From: Dehalococcoidia bacterium UBA6495
Lineage (GTDB): Bacteria; Chloroflexota; Dehalococcoidia; Lucifugimonadales; UBA826
NCBI GenBank assembly: GCA_002435305.1
Contig: DJMH01000101.1
Coordinates: forward strand, 2,135-41,364
Direction of reading: 5' to 3'
DNA length: 39,230 nt
Part shown: one piece after another, positions 16,563 to 25,632 of the stretch
Position numbering within the stretch: the stretch's first letter is position 1
Layout: each line of letters begins with the position of its first letter
Notes under the pieces: generated by a model
Databases searched by the model: none
Told to the model about the DNA's origin: nothing
Seen by the model: the letters and a program-made list of their open reading frames with translations, nothing else
Position numbers and translations under genes: made by a program

Positions 16563-17930
16563 ATGATTGATTTACTGTCTATTGCGCGAACAGAGGCCGA
16601 TGGAGGCGATTTACTTAACCTTTTGTCCGGATTGTTCGAGCCATCTGAAGTAAGGCCAGAGGGGTATTCAGACGCAGTTGTGTGGCAAGGTGGAAATCAT
16701 GATGGCGTGGTGAATCCTGTCGCCCATTCCTTAACAGATGCCTATGCTCTCCTCGGGACCATCGCTGCAGTAGACATACTGGGTTTGCCGTTTTATGCCG
16801 TCCCTATGTGGTCACAATATAGGCATGATACGAAATTAGCTTCCCTAGGTTGGTTTGGAAATATGCCATGTACCTCGGTCAAATGGTCCACAGCAGGAGA
16901 CGCTTATGTCAATGACGGAAATGGCAATAAGGTGGTCGTGATGGGAAAGTCAGCTAACGCCCCTCTTAGAACTCAGGCAGGGGTATACTGCAATGTTAGG
17001 CCGTATGGCCCCATTACTGTTGTCAGGTGCATGCCTTGCCTACCGTACTCACAGGATAGGGATAAATTTGTAGTGGATGACTCAGGAATTGTCCATTCAG
17101 AAATGAATACACCAGGTATTCAAATGGCCTATGCTAATCGACTTTTTCTCAAGATGGTAAACGATAGCGGTCACCTAGGTCGGGTCGCAATGAAACCTAC
17201 GCAGGCTATGGAAGACGGCATTAATGCTGGCTTGCATTCTTGGTTACTAAAAGGCACCAAATTTGAAGTAGGAAGAAGATATGCGGTTGACCCCTATGAA
17301 GAACATAAAGAAAGAATTGACCGGATAATCTCATTGCTACCTTCAAATTTTAAGGATGGCATGGAAAATTGGGGAGGTAGGATCGAACAACATATTTCAG
17401 ATACCAATTATGGGTTATTAATCTGGGATCTCATAGAAAAACGAGATACCATAGTGTTGGCTACAGACTTGGATGGGGATAGATTGACTGACCTTCTCGC
17501 AGATATTTCAGACCCTTTACGGGCCTTTGGAGATAAGGTAGTACAGCACGTTGGTAAAAATGTAAATATGTGGGATGCTTGGTCTGAAATGGGATACACC
17601 ACTGGTAACGGCAGGGACATGACCTCAGTTATGCATAGGATGGATGGCCCGCCAATACATGAACAAACACTTGGCTCCGCCGATGCAATGCTACTTAGGC
17701 TCCTAGACGGAGATGAATCTTTGGGTGGGACGAAGAGACCATATGATCCGCGCATCCATTTTGTGCTAATGCGGGACGCATATATAGATGCCAATCCTGG
17801 GAATTCCGAATTGAGAAACTGGTTAGATTCCTCATTAGACGTTTTTGATGGGATCTACGGAGAAAACAGACCTGGCTTTTTAGAGGGGTATAAAGCTCTT
17901 AAGGAAGCAATCACCCCTTGGGGATCTTAA
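16563..17930 (+). CDS. Conserved-looking hypothetical protein, 455 residues, family not recognised
   Basis: I do not recognise this protein. It has no signal peptide or membrane segment, so it should be cytoplasmic. Features that can be seen: an N-terminal part rich in Gly/Asn/His (WQGGNHDGVVNPVAHSL), a CMPC pair near residue 159, an acidic stretch DLDGDRLTDLLADISD near 300 that could bind metal, and a C-terminal part with many Asp/Arg. The reading frame is long and uninterrupted with normal composition, and GAGGTG lies 6 bases before the ATG, so it is a real gene. It follows the thiamine-diphosphate enzyme by 171 bp on the same strand and converges on glyA. Confidence 0.75.
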   Translation: MIDLLSIARTEADGGDLLNLLSGLFEPSEVRPEGYSDAVVWQGGNHDGVVNPVAHSLTDAYALLGTIAAVDILGLPFYAVPMWSQYRHDTKLASLGWFGNMPCTSVKWSTAGDAYVNDGNGNKVVVMGKSANAPLRTQAGVYCNVRPYGPITVVRCMPCLPYSQDRDKFVVDDSGIVHSEMNTPGIQMAYANRLFLKMVNDSGHLGRVAMKPTQAMEDGINAGLHSWLLKGTKFEVGRRYAVDPYEEHKERIDRIISLLPSNFKDGMENWGGRIEQHISDTNYGLLIWDLIEKRDTIVLATDLDGDRLTDLLADISDPLRAFGDKVVQHVGKNVNMWDAWSEMGYTTGNGRDMTSVMHRMDGPPIHEQTLGSADAMLLRLLDGDESLGGTKRPYDPRIHFVLMRDAYIDANPGNSELRNWLDSSLDVFDGIYGENRPGFLEGYKALKEAITPWGS

Positions 17931-17968
17931 GTTGCCTTTAATTGTATTACTGGCTAACCTTATCTAGG

Positions 17969-19210
17969 CTAGCTGTTGATGCCCGGGACAGGAAAACGGG
18001 AAGTTAGTTCCAGAATCTCTTGCTTGACTTTTTCCTCCACCGATGGGTCCTCAATATTGGTGAGAACCTTTAGGATTAGCTTACCTACAGTAGTTGCCTC
18101 ACGTATTTTCATTCCTCTACTTGTGACGGCAGGGGTACCGAGTCTAATGCCACTAGCCTGTCTTGGTGGTTTTGTATCAAATGGAATAGCATTCCTATTA
18201 ATTACGATGTTTGCTTTACCTAGCGATTCTTCAGCTTGTTTTCCAGATATTCCTATTGGAGTCACGTCAACCAGTGTCATGTGATTATCGGTTCCTCCAG
18301 AAACCAAACGCAAGCCACCTTCGTGTAAGGTTTCTGCTAATGCCTTCGCATTAGCAACTACCTGCTCTTGGTATTGCACGAATTCATCCATTGCGGCTTC
18401 CTTAAAGGCAACGGCTTTTGCAGCGATGGTGTGTTCGAGAGGTCCACCCTGCATATTCGGGAAGACAGCACTGTTTAAGGCTTTACCCATTTCACTTTTA
18501 CCCAAAATGAACCCGCCTCTGGGACCTCTTAAAGTTTTATGAGTGGTGGATGTAACGATATCAGCGCTTTCTACTGGGGAAGGGTGAATTCCTGCTGCAA
18601 CAAGACCCGAAATATGAGCCATGTCAACCATAAGTTTTGCATTTACAGAATCAGCTATTTCCCTAAATTTTTCAAAATTGATGGTTCTGGTGTAGGCTGA
18701 AGCACCCGCTACTATCAGTTTGGGCTTGCATTCTTTTGCTATTTTGCTGACTTCTAGAAAATCTATAGTCTCAAGTTCTCGGTCCACCTCATAAGGGACG
18801 AAATTATAAAGTTTCGCAGAGAAATTCACTTGGCTGCCGTGGGTCAAATGCCCTCCATGATCTAATCCCATACCCATCACAGTGTCACCAGGTTGCAAAG
18901 ATGCAAAATACGCAGCCATATTGGCCTGCGCGCCACTATGAGGTTGTACATTAGCATAGTCGGCATGGAATAAAGATCTTGCTCTGTCTATCGCCAGTTG
19001 TTCCACTACATCAACGTATTCACATCCGCCGTAGTACCTCCTTCCTGGGTAACCCTCCGCATATTTATTTGTGAATATAGAACCCTGGGCTTCAAGCACA
19101 GCTGTGCTTGCGTAATTTTCTGATGCTATTAGGTTGATATTCTCCTGCTGACGTCTTTTTTCATTTTCGATGGCATCAGATATTTCTGAGTCAATGTTCT
19201 GTAACTTCAT
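17969..19210 (-). CDS. glyA: Serine hydroxymethyltransferase
   Basis: Interconverts serine and glycine with tetrahydrofolate as one-carbon acceptor, using PLP. The 413-residue protein has the PLP lysine K225 in STTHKTLRGPRGG, the substrate loop YAEGYPGRRYYGG and LMVDMAHISGLVA. Length and start are typical, with GAGGAG 7 bases ahead of the ATG. It is divergent from the thrC-folE operon, with a 232-bp gap between them in which I see no riboswitch. Folate (folE, folP, folK) and PLP (pdxS, pdxT) genes nearby supply its cofactors. Confidence 0.97.
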   Translation of the reverse strand: MKLQNIDSEISDAIENEKRRQQENINLIASENYASTAVLEAQGSIFTNKYAEGYPGRRYYGGCEYVDVVEQLAIDRARSLFHADYANVQPHSGAQANMAAYFASLQPGDTVMGMGLDHGGHLTHGSQVNFSAKLYNFVPYEVDRELETIDFLEVSKIAKECKPKLIVAGASAYTRTINFEKFREIADSVNAKLMVDMAHISGLVAAGIHPSPVESADIVTSTTHKTLRGPRGGFILGKSEMGKALNSAVFPNMQGGPLEHTIAAKAVAFKEAAMDEFVQYQEQVVANAKALAETLHEGGLRLVSGGTDNHMTLVDVTPIGISGKQAEESLGKANIVINRNAIPFDTKPPRQASGIRLGTPAVTSRGMKIREATTVGKLILKVLTNIEDPSVEEKVKQEILELTSRFPVPGINS

Positions 19211-19442
19211 TTGTTACTCCTCAATCAATGTCTAGAAAAGATATTGCCTTAATGTTAATTCACCGTGGATCAAAAATTAAAACGGGTAAGCCTTTTGAAT
19301 TTCGTTAGTCTTATAATAAATCACCTTGTCTCCATAGTGTTGCTAGAGAAGTATTGCTACTGTAGAGTATTTGAAGGGATTGAACATGCCTAGAATATGC
19401 AGAAAAGAAATGTACATCGAAGGAACGTGACGGCCTTTTAAA

Positions 19443-20498
19443 ATGGGCAAAGGTATCATCGAAACTTATAAAAAATTCCTTCCTATTAATTCCGAGACTC
19501 CTGTTTTTTCTCTAGGGGAAGGAAACACCCCTCTGGTTAAATCTAGAAATATAGTGGATGAGATAGGTTGTAAATCGCTATTTTTTAAACTTGAAGGTTG
19601 CAACCCGACTGGCTCATTTAAAGACAGGGGTATGGTATTGGCAGTAGCCAAAGCCGTCGAAAAAGGTATCAGTTCGATAGCCTGTGCCTCCACAGGTAAT
19701 ACTAGTGCCTCTGCGGCTGCCTATGGAGCCTATTTGGGACTTAGAACCACCTTGATCGTTCCAAAGGGAAATGTGGCCAGAGGTAAACTAGCTCAAGCGG
19801 TTGCATATGGTGCACATATAGCAATGATTGACGGTAATTTTGATAAAGCCCTGGAAATTGCTCGTGAGTTGTGTGAAAGGCATCCAGTGGAGCTTGTAAA
19901 TTCACTAAACCCTAACCGTATAGAAGGCCAAAAAACTGCTTCTTTTGAAATTGTCGAAGAACTCGGGATGGCACCTGACCATCTCTTTATACCAGTTGGC
20001 AACGCTGGTAATATCACAGCATACTGGAAAGGCTTTAAGGAAGCTCTTGAAAGTGGACTTTCAGGTAAATTGCCTGTGATGAACGGGTACCAAGCATCTG
20101 GGGCTGCCCCGATAGTTGACGGGGCTATTGTAGAGGAACCTCGTACAGTAGCATCTGCTATACGGATCGGTAACCCAGCCAGTTGGGAATTAGCTTTGAA
20201 AGTTCGAGATGAATCGAAGGGGTTTATTGATAAGGTTGATGATGAGGAAATTCTCGATACATATCGCAGGTTAGCATCTGATGAAGGCGTTTTTTGCGAA
20301 CCGGCTTCTGCTGCGTCACTGGCAGGTTTATTAAAGAGGGTTAATTCAGGCGAATCTTTTGAAGGCAAAACCATTGTATGTGTTATCACCGGGAACGGTC
20401 TTAAAGACCCAGATGTGGCAAATGAAATAAAACCAGCTTCTCTAAATGAATACCCTGCTAAAATCGAATCAGTGGAGGAGGCTCTTACTTTATCATGA
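19443..20498 (+). CDS. thrC: Threonine synthase
   Basis: Converts O-phosphohomoserine to threonine with PLP. The 351-residue protein belongs to the short class of bacterial threonine synthases. The PLP lysine is K60 in NPTGSFKDRGM; the phosphate-binding loop PVGNAGNITAYWKG and the C-terminal VCVITGNGLKDPD are visible. The in-frame codon five positions upstream is a TGA, which fixes the ATG start; the ribosome binding site is poor. Its stop overlaps the folE start by four bases (ATGA), so the two are translationally coupled. Confidence 0.95.
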   Translation: MGKGIIETYKKFLPINSETPVFSLGEGNTPLVKSRNIVDEIGCKSLFFKLEGCNPTGSFKDRGMVLAVAKAVEKGISSIACASTGNTSASAAAYGAYLGLRTTLIVPKGNVARGKLAQAVAYGAHIAMIDGNFDKALEIARELCERHPVELVNSLNPNRIEGQKTASFEIVEELGMAPDHLFIPVGNAGNITAYWKGFKEALESGLSGKLPVMNGYQASGAAPIVDGAIVEEPRTVASAIRIGNPASWELALKVRDESKGFIDKVDDEEILDTYRRLASDEGVFCEPASAASLAGLLKRVNSGESFEGKTIVCVITGNGLKDPDVANEIKPASLNEYPAKIESVEEALTLS

Positions 20499-21085
20499 AT
20501 GAATCGGTGCACTCTGCTAAGTCAGGAGAGGCTTTCGATTCTGATAGGATTAGATCTGCTGTCCATGAAATTTTGGTTTCAATAGGGGAGAACCCAGAAA
20601 GGGAAGGTCTGGTAGATACACCAAATAGGGTAGTGGAATGGTATCGTGACATATTTTCCGGGTTGCGATCTGACCCTGAAGAAGTACTAAGCGTTTTTTT
20701 TGAGGAAAATCATACTGAGCCTGTAGCTGTTACAGATATTTCGTTCAATTCAATTTGCGAGCATCATTTATTGCCATTTTATGGTTACGCTCATGTAGCT
20801 TATGTACCAAAAGGCAGGGTGATTGGAGCAAGTAAAGTTTCTCGATTGATTGATGTGTTGGCTAAAAGGCCTCAAATTCAAGAAAGGCTAACGACTCAAA
20901 TAGCAGATAGTGTTTATCGATGTCTGGACGCCAGTGCAAGTTACGTTTTTATGTCTGCAGTGCATACGTGCATGACTTTGCGAGGTGTCAAGAAAACTGA
21001 TAGCAAGATAGTTACATCTGCGCAAAGAGGGGGGAGGCAGGAGGTTAAACAATTGATAAAAACTATACGTTTATCTAAATCGTAA
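20495..21085 (+). CDS. folE: GTP cyclohydrolase I
   Basis: Converts GTP to dihydroneopterin triphosphate, the first step of folate synthesis. The 196-residue protein is of the zinc-dependent FolE (type IA) class: zinc ligands C88 and H91 in CEHHLLPFYG and C159 in HTCMTLRGV, with KVSRLIDVLAKRPQIQE in between. It overlaps thrC by four bases and is followed after 8 bp by an acetyltransferase gene. FolP and FolK, which act later in the pathway, lie at 36456-37780; folB is not in the window. Confidence 0.96.
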   Translation: MNESVHSAKSGEAFDSDRIRSAVHEILVSIGENPEREGLVDTPNRVVEWYRDIFSGLRSDPEEVLSVFFEENHTEPVAVTDISFNSICEHHLLPFYGYAHVAYVPKGRVIGASKVSRLIDVLAKRPQIQERLTTQIADSVYRCLDASASYVFMSAVHTCMTLRGVKKTDSKIVTSAQRGGRQEVKQLIKTIRLSKS

Positions 21086-21093
21086 GAGGGGAA

Positions 21094-22065
21094 ATGAGTT
21101 ATTTTGAAAACGTTGACCAGCTTGAAAAAGCTTGGTCACACATGCTTCCTAATTGCTACTTAAACACCATTTTTATTACCCCTGAGTGGCAAGCTACTTG
21201 GTGGAAAAGGTTTAAATATAATTCCACTCCCCTAATTGAGATAGTTACATCGAGTAAAGAGGCGATTGGGGTAATTCCCTTACTGTGTGAGGGTGAAGAG
21301 ACGACATTTATAGGCGACTCTAATTTGTCTGACTACATGGATTTCCCGGTACTAAAAGGTCATGGAAAAGAATTTTTCTCAATAGCATGGGACCGCTTGA
21401 AATCCATGGATTGGAAAACTCTACGTCTTGAATCCATACCAGAAGATTCCCCCACACTTAAATATCTTCCTGACATTGCCAAGCTTGATGGATTTGAAGT
21501 TGATTTGCATGAATCGGATACTACCCCTTGTATGGAATTACCTGACTCCTGGGATGACTACCTCGCTGGACTGAGAAAGAAAGACCGCCACGAGTTGAGG
21601 CGTAAGCTTAGGAGACTTGAATCCAATACGGACTTTGAACAGTATACTGTTCAAATAACCCAAAATTCGGTTGAAAAAAACATGGAGGATTTTTTCCGTT
21701 TAATGGCTTTGAGCAGCGATGATAAAGGTGCTTTTCTAACAGTTCAAAACAAGGAATTTTTTACCGATTTAGCTTTACAATTTTCGGCCACGGATCAATA
21801 TAAATTGTTTTTCATGGAAGTAGATGGGGCCAAAGTGGCGGCTTGTATATGTTTCTCATACGAAGGCACTTATCTTTTGTACAACAGTGGCTATGATCCT
21901 GAAAAATCTGCACTGAGTGTCGGGTTGCTTAATAAAGTTTTCACGATCCAAGAAGCCATTAAACTTGATGTAAAAGAATACAATTTTCTGAGAGGCACAG
22001 AGCGTTACAAATATCATTTGGGTGCAAGCGATCGGTCGGTTTTTGATTTGGTAGTGAGTCGCTAG
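21094..22065 (+). CDS. GNAT-type acyltransferase of the BioF2/CelD (FemAB-like) family
   Basis: A 323-residue protein with the double-GNAT layout of the Acetyltransf_6 / COG5653 group, related to FemAB peptidoglycan ligases and to CelD-like proteins often found in polysaccharide clusters. Typical segments are a basic helix KKDRHELRRKLRRLE near residue 162, the strand TYLLYNSGYDPE and the C-terminal FLRGTERYKYHLGA. There is no signal peptide. GAGGGG precedes the ATG. It lies between folE and a glycosyltransferase with short gaps, so it belongs to the same transcript. Acyl transfer to a sugar or amino group is likely; the substrate is unknown. Confidence 0.8.
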   Translation: MSYFENVDQLEKAWSHMLPNCYLNTIFITPEWQATWWKRFKYNSTPLIEIVTSSKEAIGVIPLLCEGEETTFIGDSNLSDYMDFPVLKGHGKEFFSIAWDRLKSMDWKTLRLESIPEDSPTLKYLPDIAKLDGFEVDLHESDTTPCMELPDSWDDYLAGLRKKDRHELRRKLRRLESNTDFEQYTVQITQNSVEKNMEDFFRLMALSSDDKGAFLTVQNKEFFTDLALQFSATDQYKLFFMEVDGAKVAACICFSYEGTYLLYNSGYDPEKSALSVGLLNKVFTIQEAIKLDVKEYNFLRGTERYKYHLGASDRSVFDLVVSR

Positions 22066-22078
22066 TGAAGGGGGTGAA

Positions 22079-23299
22079 TTGAAGATAGGATTGTTGAGTT
22101 TCCACACTTGTCCAATGGCTGATCTTGGCAAAAAAGATGCTGGTGGTATGAATGTATACCTTCTTAATCTTGCAGCCAAGTTGGATTCACTAGGCCACAC
22201 TGTTTATGTTTTTACTCGCAACCATGAACATTCTGAAGATTCCGATATGCCCTTAGGGATCAGATCCAAGCTTGTTCATATAAGTGCTGGGCCTGCAGAG
22301 GCTCCCAAAAATGAGCTTATTAATCTAGTTTTCGAATTTTCCAGGAACATTCAAATTTATATGGAAAATGAGGATTTTTATTTAGACATTTTGCATAGCC
22401 ATTATTGGCTTTCAGGGCTGGCTGGCGATTTGCTGTCTGAGTCATGGAAAATTCCGCATGTAATTACCTTTCATACTCTAGCAAAGACTAAATTGAAAGC
22501 TCTCACTGGTGGGGACGAACATATATCAAGGAGTGCTTCTGAATATAAGTTGATGTGCAGAAGCGATAAAATTCTAGTGTTGACCCAAAAAGAAGTCCAG
22601 GACATTGACCAGCTGTACGGGTCATTTACCAACAAGATTTCTGTTGTTCCACCTGGGGTGGATTTGGAAATGTTTTACCAGTCTGACAAAAATGCGTCAA
22701 GATATCAATTAAATATCCCCGGGCAAAACAACGTGGTTCTATTTGTTGGTCGTATCGATCCGATAAAGGGACTTGATGTGCTAGTTAAGGCATTACCAAT
22801 GATATCTTCGGTTGGGGATACTACCCTTTATATTGTTGGTGGTAACGAAAAGAGCAACGAATATTATCAGTTCATTAAATCGTTGGTCCTTGAAATGAGA
22901 CTAGATGATAAAGTGATTTTCACGGGTGCTGTTGCTCATGATACTCTGGCGACCTATTACTCTGCAGCCGATGTTTTTGTTTTACCTTCCCATTATGAAA
23001 GTTTGGGTTTCGTTGCCATTGAAGCTATGGCATGTGGGACCCCGGTCGTAGCATCTCGGGTTGGTGGGATTCCGTCAATTGTTGAGCATGGTTCCACGGG
23101 ATATCTCATACCCTGGAGGTGTCCGGAGGCCTTTGCAACCCAGATAGAAGTGTTACTTAAAAATAAAGATTTGCATAGTTTTATGTCAAAAGAGGCGATA
23201 AAGAAAGCTTACTCTCTAAGTTGGAATGCTAGCTCGAAAAAGGCCGCTAATTTGTATGGTGAAGTTATTTCAGGTTGGACAAGTACGCAGGCTATCTGA
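22079..23299 (+). CDS. GT4-family glycosyltransferase, MshA-like
   Basis: A 406-residue retaining GT-B glycosyltransferase. The N-terminal segment DAGGMNVYLLNLA with HTCP just before it, and HSHYWLSGLAGD near residue 106, are very like MshA (UDP-GlcNAc:inositol-phosphate transferase of mycothiol synthesis) and related sucrose-phosphate-synthase-like enzymes. The nucleotide-sugar site is seen as FVGRIDPIKGLDVL and ESLGFVAIEAMACGTPVVAS. It starts with TTG after GGGGGTG, 13 bp after the acyltransferase gene. Its stop is 2 bp from the stop of the convergent tandem-GNAT gene. Acceptor and product are not readable; mycothiol-like thiol, glycolipid and capsule synthesis are all open. Confidence 0.88.
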   Translation: MKIGLLSFHTCPMADLGKKDAGGMNVYLLNLAAKLDSLGHTVYVFTRNHEHSEDSDMPLGIRSKLVHISAGPAEAPKNELINLVFEFSRNIQIYMENEDFYLDILHSHYWLSGLAGDLLSESWKIPHVITFHTLAKTKLKALTGGDEHISRSASEYKLMCRSDKILVLTQKEVQDIDQLYGSFTNKISVVPPGVDLEMFYQSDKNASRYQLNIPGQNNVVLFVGRIDPIKGLDVLVKALPMISSVGDTTLYIVGGNEKSNEYYQFIKSLVLEMRLDDKVIFTGAVAHDTLATYYSAADVFVLPSHYESLGFVAIEAMACGTPVVASRVGGIPSIVEHGSTGYLIPWRCPEAFATQIEVLLKNKDLHSFMSKEAIKKAYSLSWNASSKKAANLYGEVISGWTSTQAI

Positions 23300-23301
23300 A
23301 C

Positions 23302-24207
23302 CTACAGATTTTTCTCATACCAGTGAGTCTGGTTTATTTTTTTAAAGCCTATGCTGCTGTATAGTTTAGTGGCAGGTATATTTTCAGAATCCACTTCAAG
23401 TTCTATTTCTGATATATTTTTTGATTTGAGGTAATGCATGCCTGCCAAAACGACTGCTCTGCCTAGACTCAAACCCCGATAATTTGGATGAACTCCGGTC
23501 ATTGCAACCCATCCTACCGACGAAGGACCATTGTGTGCTTCCATGGTCCAGTTGTACCCAGCTATTTCCCCATTTTTCTCTATAAATATAATGCCTTTTT
23601 CATCAGTCCTTTCCATTTGGGTACGGTATCGAATTTGTTCTATGTCGTTAGGAGAAAACCCCCAGTGGTTTCCGAATGATTGATTCTGTAAATCAGTAAG
23701 AGTATCTTCATCTCTTCCTTTAACAAAGTGGCGAAGAGAATAATCATCAGGTAGAACTAAATCTTCTAAATGTGGTTCCTCGAACCTGAGATTCCAGTAC
23801 GTTTTGATTTTGTGCCAACCTGAAGATTCTAAAATCTTTTTTGATTCATGGTCATTCTGGGAAATTTGGAAATGGATTACTTTTGCATTCGATAGGGTTC
23901 CATGTTTAACGGCAATGGCCATGAAATTTTGAAATATTTCAGCAAAATTGCCACCTTCACGAATGGTTTGAAGCCCGACTATTCGCTTTACGGGTGGTTC
24001 TTCGACTATTTGAAGGAAGCCAAAAATATCGTGGTTTGCAGAGGCAATATAACAGTTTGTTTCTGGGTTTGACGGGGGTACGTTAATCGTTTGCACGAAG
24101 AAAGCATCCGTTAACTTTTTTGGAGAGTTAAAAGAATCGTTGACTGAATTTATGAATTCTACGATTTTTTTCTGATGGGCAGTTGAGAAATTGTCAAATT
24201 TAATCAT
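23302..24207 (-). CDS. Tandem GNAT-domain acetyltransferase, MshD-like
   Basis: A 301-residue protein with two GNAT domains. The C-terminal one is well preserved, with the acetyl-CoA loop NYRGLSLGRAVVLAGMHYL and the strand-helix ELEVDSENIPATKLYSSIGF. The N-terminal one is degenerate. The layout and the NHWGFSPND segment recall mycothiol acetyltransferase MshD. It is convergent with the MshA-like gene and divergent from the PHP phosphatase. The ATG has no good ribosome binding site. The acetyl acceptor is unknown; MshD-like function is a hypothesis only. Confidence 0.82.
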   Translation of the reverse strand: MIKFDNFSTAHQKKIVEFINSVNDSFNSPKKLTDAFFVQTINVPPSNPETNCYIASANHDIFGFLQIVEEPPVKRIVGLQTIREGGNFAEIFQNFMAIAVKHGTLSNAKVIHFQISQNDHESKKILESSGWHKIKTYWNLRFEEPHLEDLVLPDDYSLRHFVKGRDEDTLTDLQNQSFGNHWGFSPNDIEQIRYRTQMERTDEKGIIFIEKNGEIAGYNWTMEAHNGPSSVGWVAMTGVHPNYRGLSLGRAVVLAGMHYLKSKNISEIELEVDSENIPATKLYSSIGFKKINQTHWYEKNL

Positions 24208-24284
24208 TTCACAGTAAAAAAAGTTTATTTGGGAGGATTTTATCAGAGTAAGAGAAAAGTATTTGAAAGGTGTAGCATAATAAT

Positions 24285-25013
24285 ATGATCGATATGTACG
24301 ATATACATAACCATTTATTACCTGGTGTTGATGATGGTCCAGGAGATTTTCTAGAGTCCATTCAGATATGCGAAGTAGCGCAAAGCCAAAACACTAAAAT
24401 GATCATCGCGACGCCGCACAGGAAAGATGTAACTGAGAACCATTCCGTGCATCTAATAAAAGATCTAGTCTCCAATATAAATGGAAACCTTACTCAGAAG
24501 AAAGCCGATATTGCCGTTAAATTAGGCATGGAAAATCATGTTGACTTAGATTTGATTCAAGAGATTGAAAATGGTAGGGCCCTCACATTAAATAACAGCG
24601 TATATATATTGGTTGAAATGCCCTGGAAAGACCGTCCTTCATATATAGAACGAGTCATTGCTGATTTATTGGAGTCTGGTTTAATTCCGGTCTTGGCCCA
24701 TCCTGAGAGGATGCGCCTTTTTGAAGATGAACGAGAGTTGTTAGGGGAACTTGTGCGGATGGGATGTAAATCTCAGTTAACGGCAAGCAGTTTGTATGGT
24801 AAGTTTGGCGACAAAGCACAAAGAGCCTCGGTAGATATGATGACGGAAGGATTAATTCACGTCATCGCGTCCGACACCCATATGGCAGAAGGTCAGCGTT
24901 GCTATGACATGGATTTGGGATTTAAATTTGCAAAACAAATTATCGGCTCATATAAGGCAACTCAAATGGTTGAAAGTAACCCACTGGCTATTTTTGAAAA
25001 TCAGAAAATGTAA
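24285..25013 (+). CDS. PHP-family tyrosine-protein phosphatase (CpsB/YwqE-like)
   Basis: A 242-residue protein with the metal motifs of the CpsB/CapC/YwqE family: DIHNHLLPGVDDGP at the start, ATPH near 43, AHPERMRLF near 138 and SDTHMAEGQR near 194. Relatives dephosphorylate the tyrosine kinase that controls capsule or exopolysaccharide synthesis in Gram-positive bacteria. No such kinase is in the window, but a glycosyltransferase and an acyltransferase lie just upstream, which would suit a surface-polysaccharide role. Its stop is one base from the stop of the convergent tmk gene. Confidence 0.85.
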   Translation: MIDMYDIHNHLLPGVDDGPGDFLESIQICEVAQSQNTKMIIATPHRKDVTENHSVHLIKDLVSNINGNLTQKKADIAVKLGMENHVDLDLIQEIENGRALTLNNSVYILVEMPWKDRPSYIERVIADLLESGLIPVLAHPERMRLFEDERELLGELVRMGCKSQLTASSLYGKFGDKAQRASVDMMTEGLIHVIASDTHMAEGQRCYDMDLGFKFAKQIIGSYKATQMVESNPLAIFENQKM

Positions 25014-25014
25014 G

Positions 25015-25632
25015 TCATGTAAGTAAAGTAATTACTTTCTGCCAAATTATTTCACTGATGATTTCACTCGGTTTCTCGGCATCTATTATGTGCCAAGTAT
25101 TCTGACTTGACTCAGCTAGGCACAGATAACCTTTTCGTACACTGTTATGAAAGGATATAGACTCTTTCTCAAACCTATCTCTAGGATTTGCTTTTGTCCT
25201 TTTAAAAGAGACTTCTGGGTTTATGTCCAATAAAAACACTAAATCAGGGCTTATGTGAGAGGTTGCAATGGAATTGACCTTGGCCACTGTGTCTAAGTTT
25301 AGTCCTTTCGCATAGCCTTGATATGCGAAAGATGAGTAAATATACCTGTCGCAGACGACTACTGTGTTGGAATCAAGAGCGGGAATTATTTCATTTTGAA
25401 TAAGTTCTGACCGAGCAGCTGAAAAAAGAAACAATTCTGTAAGAGGATTCAGTTCGCACCCTTCCAATATGAGAGCTCTTATTTTTTCACCGGTGTTTGT
25501 GCTTCCGGGTTCTCTAACCAATAAGTTGGAAATACCTTCGGAGGAGAGTTTTTGCGAAAGAACCTGCGACTGAGTACTTTTCCCACTTCCTTCAACTCCT
25601 TCTAGTACGATGAAGGTGTTTTTAGTATTCAT
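25015..25632 (-). CDS. tmk: Thymidylate kinase
   Basis: Phosphorylates dTMP to dTDP. The 205-residue protein has the P-loop GVEGSGKST (12-20), the DR motif in VVCDRYIYSSFAYQG and a lid region rich in Arg/Lys. The open frame extends 22 codons further upstream, but the ATG at 25632 gives the normal N-terminus with FIVLEG at residues 7-12. It overlaps the end of the R3H-ATPase gene by 11 bases, so translational coupling is likely in place of a ribosome binding site. Confidence 0.94.
   Translation of the reverse strand: MNTKNTFIVLEGVEGSGKSTQSQVLSQKLSSEGISNLLVREPGSTNTGEKIRALILEGCELNPLTELFLFSAARSELIQNEIIPALDSNTVVVCDRYIYSSFAYQGYAKGLNLDTVAKVNSIATSHISPDLVFLLDINPEVSFKRTKANPRDRFEKESISFHNSVRKGYLCLAESSQNTWHIIDAEKPSEIISEIIWQKVITLLT

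Noticed and set aside
17954..17972. Hairpin CTAACCT/AGGCTAG between the 455-residue gene and glyA as a two-way terminator
   Set aside because: The stem has a mismatch and no T-run follows on either strand; it also overlaps the glyA stop codon.
19211..19442. A riboswitch or T-box leader before thrC or glyA
   Set aside because: I found no T-box motif, no glycine or other known aptamer pattern and no terminator hairpin in this divergent 232-bp gap; only a TATAAT without a good -35 partner.
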